Assembly (NCBI GenBank): GCA_965205595.1
Contig: CBDBHI010000080.1
Span: 1 to 64,000 of the forward strand
DNA length: 64,000 nucleotides
Source of the DNA: CATQHP01 sp965205595
GTDB lineage: Bacteria > Acidobacteriota > Terriglobia > Bryobacterales > UBA6623
Reading direction: 5' to 3'
Shown: piece after piece, positions 61,218-64,000 of the stretch
How the letters are laid out: every line of letters starts with the position of its first letter
How positions within the stretch are numbered: position 1 is the first letter of the stretch
Position numbers and translations under genes: made by a program
The notes under the pieces: model-generated
Seen by the model: only the letters and a program-made list of their open reading frames with translations
The model's database searches: none
What the model was told of the DNA's origin: nothing

Positions 61218-62561
61218 TCATGCTCCGAGATGCTTCTCGAACAATCCGGCTAATTCCGTCGAATGCCGCACTACGTCTTCGGCGCGCTCGGCTTCGACCA
61301 TCACGCGTACCAGCGGCTCGGTGCCGGAGTAGCGAACCAAGACGCGCCCGGTGCCGGCCAATTCGAGTTCACAATCCGCGACCGCTTTTCGAAGAGATGG
61401 AATTCGCTGAAATGGCTTTTTCTCTCTGACTCGAACATTGACAAGCTTCTGAGGGAAAACTTTGAGGCGTTGCCTCAAGGCGCTAAGCGGCGCGCCCTGC
61501 TGGGCCACGATTTCGAGCATCATCAACGAGGCAAGCAGCCCGTCACCCGTGGTAGCGTTGTCGCCGAAGATGATGTGTCCGGACTGCTCTCCACCAAGAG
61601 CCGCGCCTGACCGCAACATCTCTTCGAGCACGTATTTGTCGCCCACGGGAGTGCGCGTCAGCATGATACCTTCGCTCTCCAGCGCCTTTTCAAGTCCCAT
61701 GTTCGACATAACCGTCGCGACGACCGTGTTCTCGTGGAGTAGCTCGCGCTGCTTGAGTGCCATCGCGGCCGCCAGCAGTATGTTGTCGCCGTTAAAGTGT
61801 CGGCCTTTTTCATCGACCAGCAAACAGCGGTCGGCGTCCCCGTCGAAAGCGACGCCGAGATCCGCCGAACTATCGACGACGCGCTCGGCGAGCTGATCCA
61901 TAAACTGGGAGCCACAGTCGAGATTGATATTTCGTCCGTCCGGCTGATTGGCAACGAATTCCGCTGTGACGCCTAGCGCCTCGAAAACTTGCGGTGCGAT
62001 CAATGAGGCTGCGCCATGGGCACAGTCAACGACGACCTTTAGACCCGTCACACTCAAGTCGGCATCGATCGCGTTGATCAAATGGCGGGCGTACCCTTGG
62101 GATATTTCCGGCTCAATAGTTAGCTTCAGTTTTTTGGGCTTGGAACGATTGTCAAGTACCCGCGAGACCGCTTCGTCGATCTCGGCCTCTTGCTGGTCGG
62201 GCATCTTGTACCCGAATGGCCCGAAGACCTTAATGCCGTTGTCTTCAAACGGATTGTGCGAGGCCGATATCATCACACCGGACGAATAACTGCCGCGTTC
62301 GGTTGCGTGAGCGACTCCAGGAGTTGTGATTACACCCGCATAGTGAGTGGCAACACCGCCCGACTCGAGGCCGGCGGCGAGCATTTGGGCGATTCCCTCG
62401 CTCGATTCCCGCGTGTCGATGCCTATCAGAACCGAAGGCTTCTTGGTCTTGACTAGGCGTTCCGCCAGCGCGACACCCACAGCGAACACGGTGGCACTAT
62501 CTAACGGTGGCTGCCCAGCGCGGCCGCGAATTCCATCGGTACCAAAAAGACTAGTAGCCAT
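61218..62561 (-). CDS. glmM: Phosphoglucosamine mutase
   Basis: Start at ATG 62561 (MATSLFGTDGIRGRAGQPPL), 447 residues, normal length. It converts glucosamine-6-P to glucosamine-1-P on the way to UDP-GlcNAc. The active-site serine loop is VMISASHNPFEDNGIKVFG (phospho-Ser about residue 100), the metal loop VAFDGDADRCLLVDEKGRHF, the sugar loop LGGEQSGHIIFGDNATTGDG, and the phosphate-binding loop VRYSGTEPLVRVMVEAE. All match GlmM. Feeds the substrate of wecB located two genes downstream. Confidence 0.95.
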   Translation of the reverse strand: MATSLFGTDGIRGRAGQPPLDSATVFAVGVALAERLVKTKKPSVLIGIDTRESSEGIAQMLAAGLESGGVATHYAGVITTPGVAHATERGSYSSGVMISASHNPFEDNGIKVFGPFGYKMPDQQEAEIDEAVSRVLDNRSKPKKLKLTIEPEISQGYARHLINAIDADLSVTGLKVVVDCAHGAASLIAPQVFEALGVTAEFVANQPDGRNINLDCGSQFMDQLAERVVDSSADLGVAFDGDADRCLLVDEKGRHFNGDNILLAAAMALKQRELLHENTVVATVMSNMGLEKALESEGIMLTRTPVGDKYVLEEMLRSGAALGGEQSGHIIFGDNATTGDGLLASLMMLEIVAQQGAPLSALRQRLKVFPQKLVNVRVREKKPFQRIPSLRKAVADCELELAGTGRVLVRYSGTEPLVRVMVEAERAEDVVRHSTELAGLFEKHLGA

Positions 62562-62719
62562 ACAAATTGGATGATTTCGCCGGGCGGAAAGGTCAGAATC
62601 CCCAGCAACCAGCAGAATCTTCGATTGTAGCTTTTTCGCCAACTTTTAAGAGCGTATCGGCGGCGACCGATTCTGAAAGATGCGGGAAACGATCCAGTAC
62701 ACTGGCGAAAGCGGCATCG

Positions 62720-63781
62720 ATGGCAGAATCATCTAGGCAACGACTGTTGCAGGGCATGCTTGCGCACTACCCATTCGTCGTCAAGAACTTCAAGGCATAT
62801 TTCGGAAACCTCTATCGCCGCAAGGTACTTCGCAGTTCGGTGGTAACGCCGTATTCCGCAATCTTCTACGCGACGCACAAGTGCAACCTGGACTGCAGCT
62901 ACTGCACCCAGAAGAACCCCGAAGTCTTCAGCGACGAACTCGACACTGCCTCGACAATCGAGCTTCTTCGAAATATCCGAAAAGACGTCGACACGCTGGT
63001 CATCACAGGCGGGGAATGCACGGTGCGAAACGACATCGAAGAGTTGGTCATCGCTTCGCGAGAGGACATCGGTTTTCGGTCGGTCTTGATCGTCACCAAT
63101 GGGGTGCTGTTAGACAAGCGTCAAGCGATGTTGCCTTATCTAAATGGCCTGATCTGCAGTCTCGACGCAATCAGCCACGACGCTAGCGAGCCGATGTCGA
63201 AGTCCGCCGCCGTGCCGCATGTGATTGACAACTTGATGATGGCGAAGGAGGTGCTTCCGCCGGGAGTTATCACCGTCTCGTGCGTGCTCGAACAATGGAA
63301 TATTGGAGAGGCCGAGCGCATCCTCGAATTTTGCGGCGAAAACGGCTTCGTCTTCTCGGTGCAGTCGGCCCAGAACAACGGCAAGTTCCCGAATTTCTCA
63401 TATCTGCAGGACCCGCGCTATCGGGATTTCGTTGAACGCCTGATCGCCATGCGGAAGCAGAACACGGTCAAGATCAATGGCACGCCGAAGCTGTTGAGCA
63501 CGCTGCTGCGATTTGAGGAATTCAAGTGCTACCCGACGATGTTTCCGCGCGTCTACCCAAACGGCGATATTTTCGATCCCTGTGAGGTGCTGCGCAAGAT
63601 TGCGGGGAATGTGTTGGAGGATGGCTCAATCGCAGCGGCGTTCGAACGCGGCCGGAAGCTTTACGGCGAGGTCCCGGAATGCAAAAACAACTGTTTCTTG
63701 TTTGGCAACGTGCTTTCGTCGTACTACGTCGAGGATTTCTGGGGACTGGCGGGCGACACAGTTCGGGCCCATAGTGGCTAG
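62720..63781 (+). CDS. Radical SAM/SPASM-like protein
   Basis: Start at ATG 62720 (MAESSRQRLLQGMLAHYPFV), 353 residues; the frame is open further upstream but the earlier codons look unlike protein. The [4Fe-4S] cluster motif is YATHKCNLDCSYCTQKNPEV (CxxxCxxC), SAM site DTLVITGGECTVRNDIEEL, and ribose-side ICSLDAISHDA. Two more Cys regions near the end (EEFKCYPTMF, IFDPCEVLRK, EVPECKNNC) resemble a partial SPASM/auxiliary cluster. Substrate unknown; such proteins modify peptides or small molecules. It is divergent from glmM and 3 bases ahead of the next secreted protein, with which it may form an operon. Confidence 0.88.
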   Translation: MAESSRQRLLQGMLAHYPFVVKNFKAYFGNLYRRKVLRSSVVTPYSAIFYATHKCNLDCSYCTQKNPEVFSDELDTASTIELLRNIRKDVDTLVITGGECTVRNDIEELVIASREDIGFRSVLIVTNGVLLDKRQAMLPYLNGLICSLDAISHDASEPMSKSAAVPHVIDNLMMAKEVLPPGVITVSCVLEQWNIGEAERILEFCGENGFVFSVQSAQNNGKFPNFSYLQDPRYRDFVERLIAMRKQNTVKINGTPKLLSTLLRFEEFKCYPTMFPRVYPNGDIFDPCEVLRKIAGNVLEDGSIAAAFERGRKLYGEVPECKNNCFLFGNVLSSYYVEDFWGLAGDTVRAHSG

Positions 63782-63784
63782 CCG

Positions 63785-64000
63785 ATGAGACACAGAGTCA
63801 GCGCGGCCATTCTGTTTATTTCCGTGATTACCTGTGCCCAGGCGGCGCAACTTTTTCCAGGTGTCAGCCGGACCTTGACCATCGATTCGCTGGACGAGCC
63901 AACGCTGATAACCGGGCTGACAGTCGATGCACCGCCGGGAACCGCCTGGCTTGTCATTGATCTAGCGCCAGACAGCGCCTCGCACGACATTGACTTGTAT
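63785..64000 (+). CDS. Secreted protein, N-terminal part (3' end outside window)
   Basis: ATG 63785 begins a signal peptide (RHRVSAAILFISVITCAQAA) and the first 52 mature residues, LFPGVSRTLTIDSLDEPTLI and PGTAWLVIDLAPDSASHDID then LY. The ...V.L..........D.DLY pattern fits the start of a bacterial pre-peptidase C-terminal (PPC)-like beta domain. The gene continues past base 64000. Three bases after the radical SAM gene, so probably one operon; it could be the substrate or partner of that enzyme, which is inference only. Confidence 0.7.
   Translation, partial: MRHRVSAAILFISVITCAQAAQLFPGVSRTLTIDSLDEPTLITGLTVDAPPGTAWLVIDLAPDSASHDIDLY

Noticed and set aside
1..64000. tRNA, rRNA or integrase attachment sites
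   Set aside because: Scanned for TTCGAATC-type T-loops and rRNA cores in intergenic parts; none convincing.

Overview
This 64 kb window is a GC-rich bacterial chromosome segment. Its gene content looks most like a soil Acidobacteriota of the Bryobacterales/Vicinamibacterales kind: a cytochrome c-DUF1592/DUF1552 pair, several secreted PQQ-type beta-propellers, an ASPIC/FG-GAP protein, sulfatases, a DUF3604 protein and an octaheme cytochrome. The assignment is inference from gene families; no rRNA or tRNA gene was found to test it.

Layout. 1-6.0 kb is worn and transposon-rich: the end of a PQQ dehydrogenase, a frameshifted secreted cupin, an IS21 element with a nonsense mutation in istA, an 81 bp IS630 scar, and fragments of a TolB-like gene and an ASPIC gene. 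6.0-11.3 kb holds glcD, a secreted PQQ-like propeller with EF-hands, a PspC protein and a GHMP kinase. 11.46-12.3 kb is an inverted-repeat element carrying a group II intron without an intact reverse transcriptase; an intron-free copy of the target at 4.84-4.89 kb fixes the intron ends. 12.5-20.9 kb has a DUF4139 protein, a membrane zinc protease, endonuclease IV, a methyltransferase and the DUF1592/DUF1552 pair. 20.9-21.7 kb is a REP-associated Y1 transposase between inverted palindromic elements. 21.7-30.2 kb has a cytochrome c/PQQ-dehydrogenase pair, uvrC, a GNAT enzyme, a TPR protein, a scramblase-like protein and an octaheme cytochrome, followed by a full-length IS630 element.

31.6-36.3 kb has a dead outer-membrane protein gene, a CHASE histidine kinase with two receiver proteins, and a repeat-filled gap. 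36.3-47.2 kb has a sulfatase, an unrecognised secreted protein, a large Ycf48-propeller/KAP NTPase gene split by an insertion sequence with a 7 bp target duplication, and a DUF3604 gene with one in-frame stop. 47.2-64 kb is mostly intact: secreted hydrolases, a TlpA/DsbD-N pair, enoyl-CoA hydratase, a second sulfatase, an OmpR-type regulator, a Trm112-like protein, wecB, glmM, a radical SAM protein and the start of a secreted protein.

Working together: the quinoproteins, c-type cytochromes and glcD form a periplasmic oxidation and electron-transfer theme. The two sulfatases, DUF3604, PhoD and dienelactone hydrolase form an extracytoplasmic hydrolase theme. The most informative genomic features are the intron with its empty-site copy, the palindrome-flanked RAYT, the cleanly reconstructable KAP gene, and a cluster of 31-codon repeat tails near 35.2-35.7 kb.
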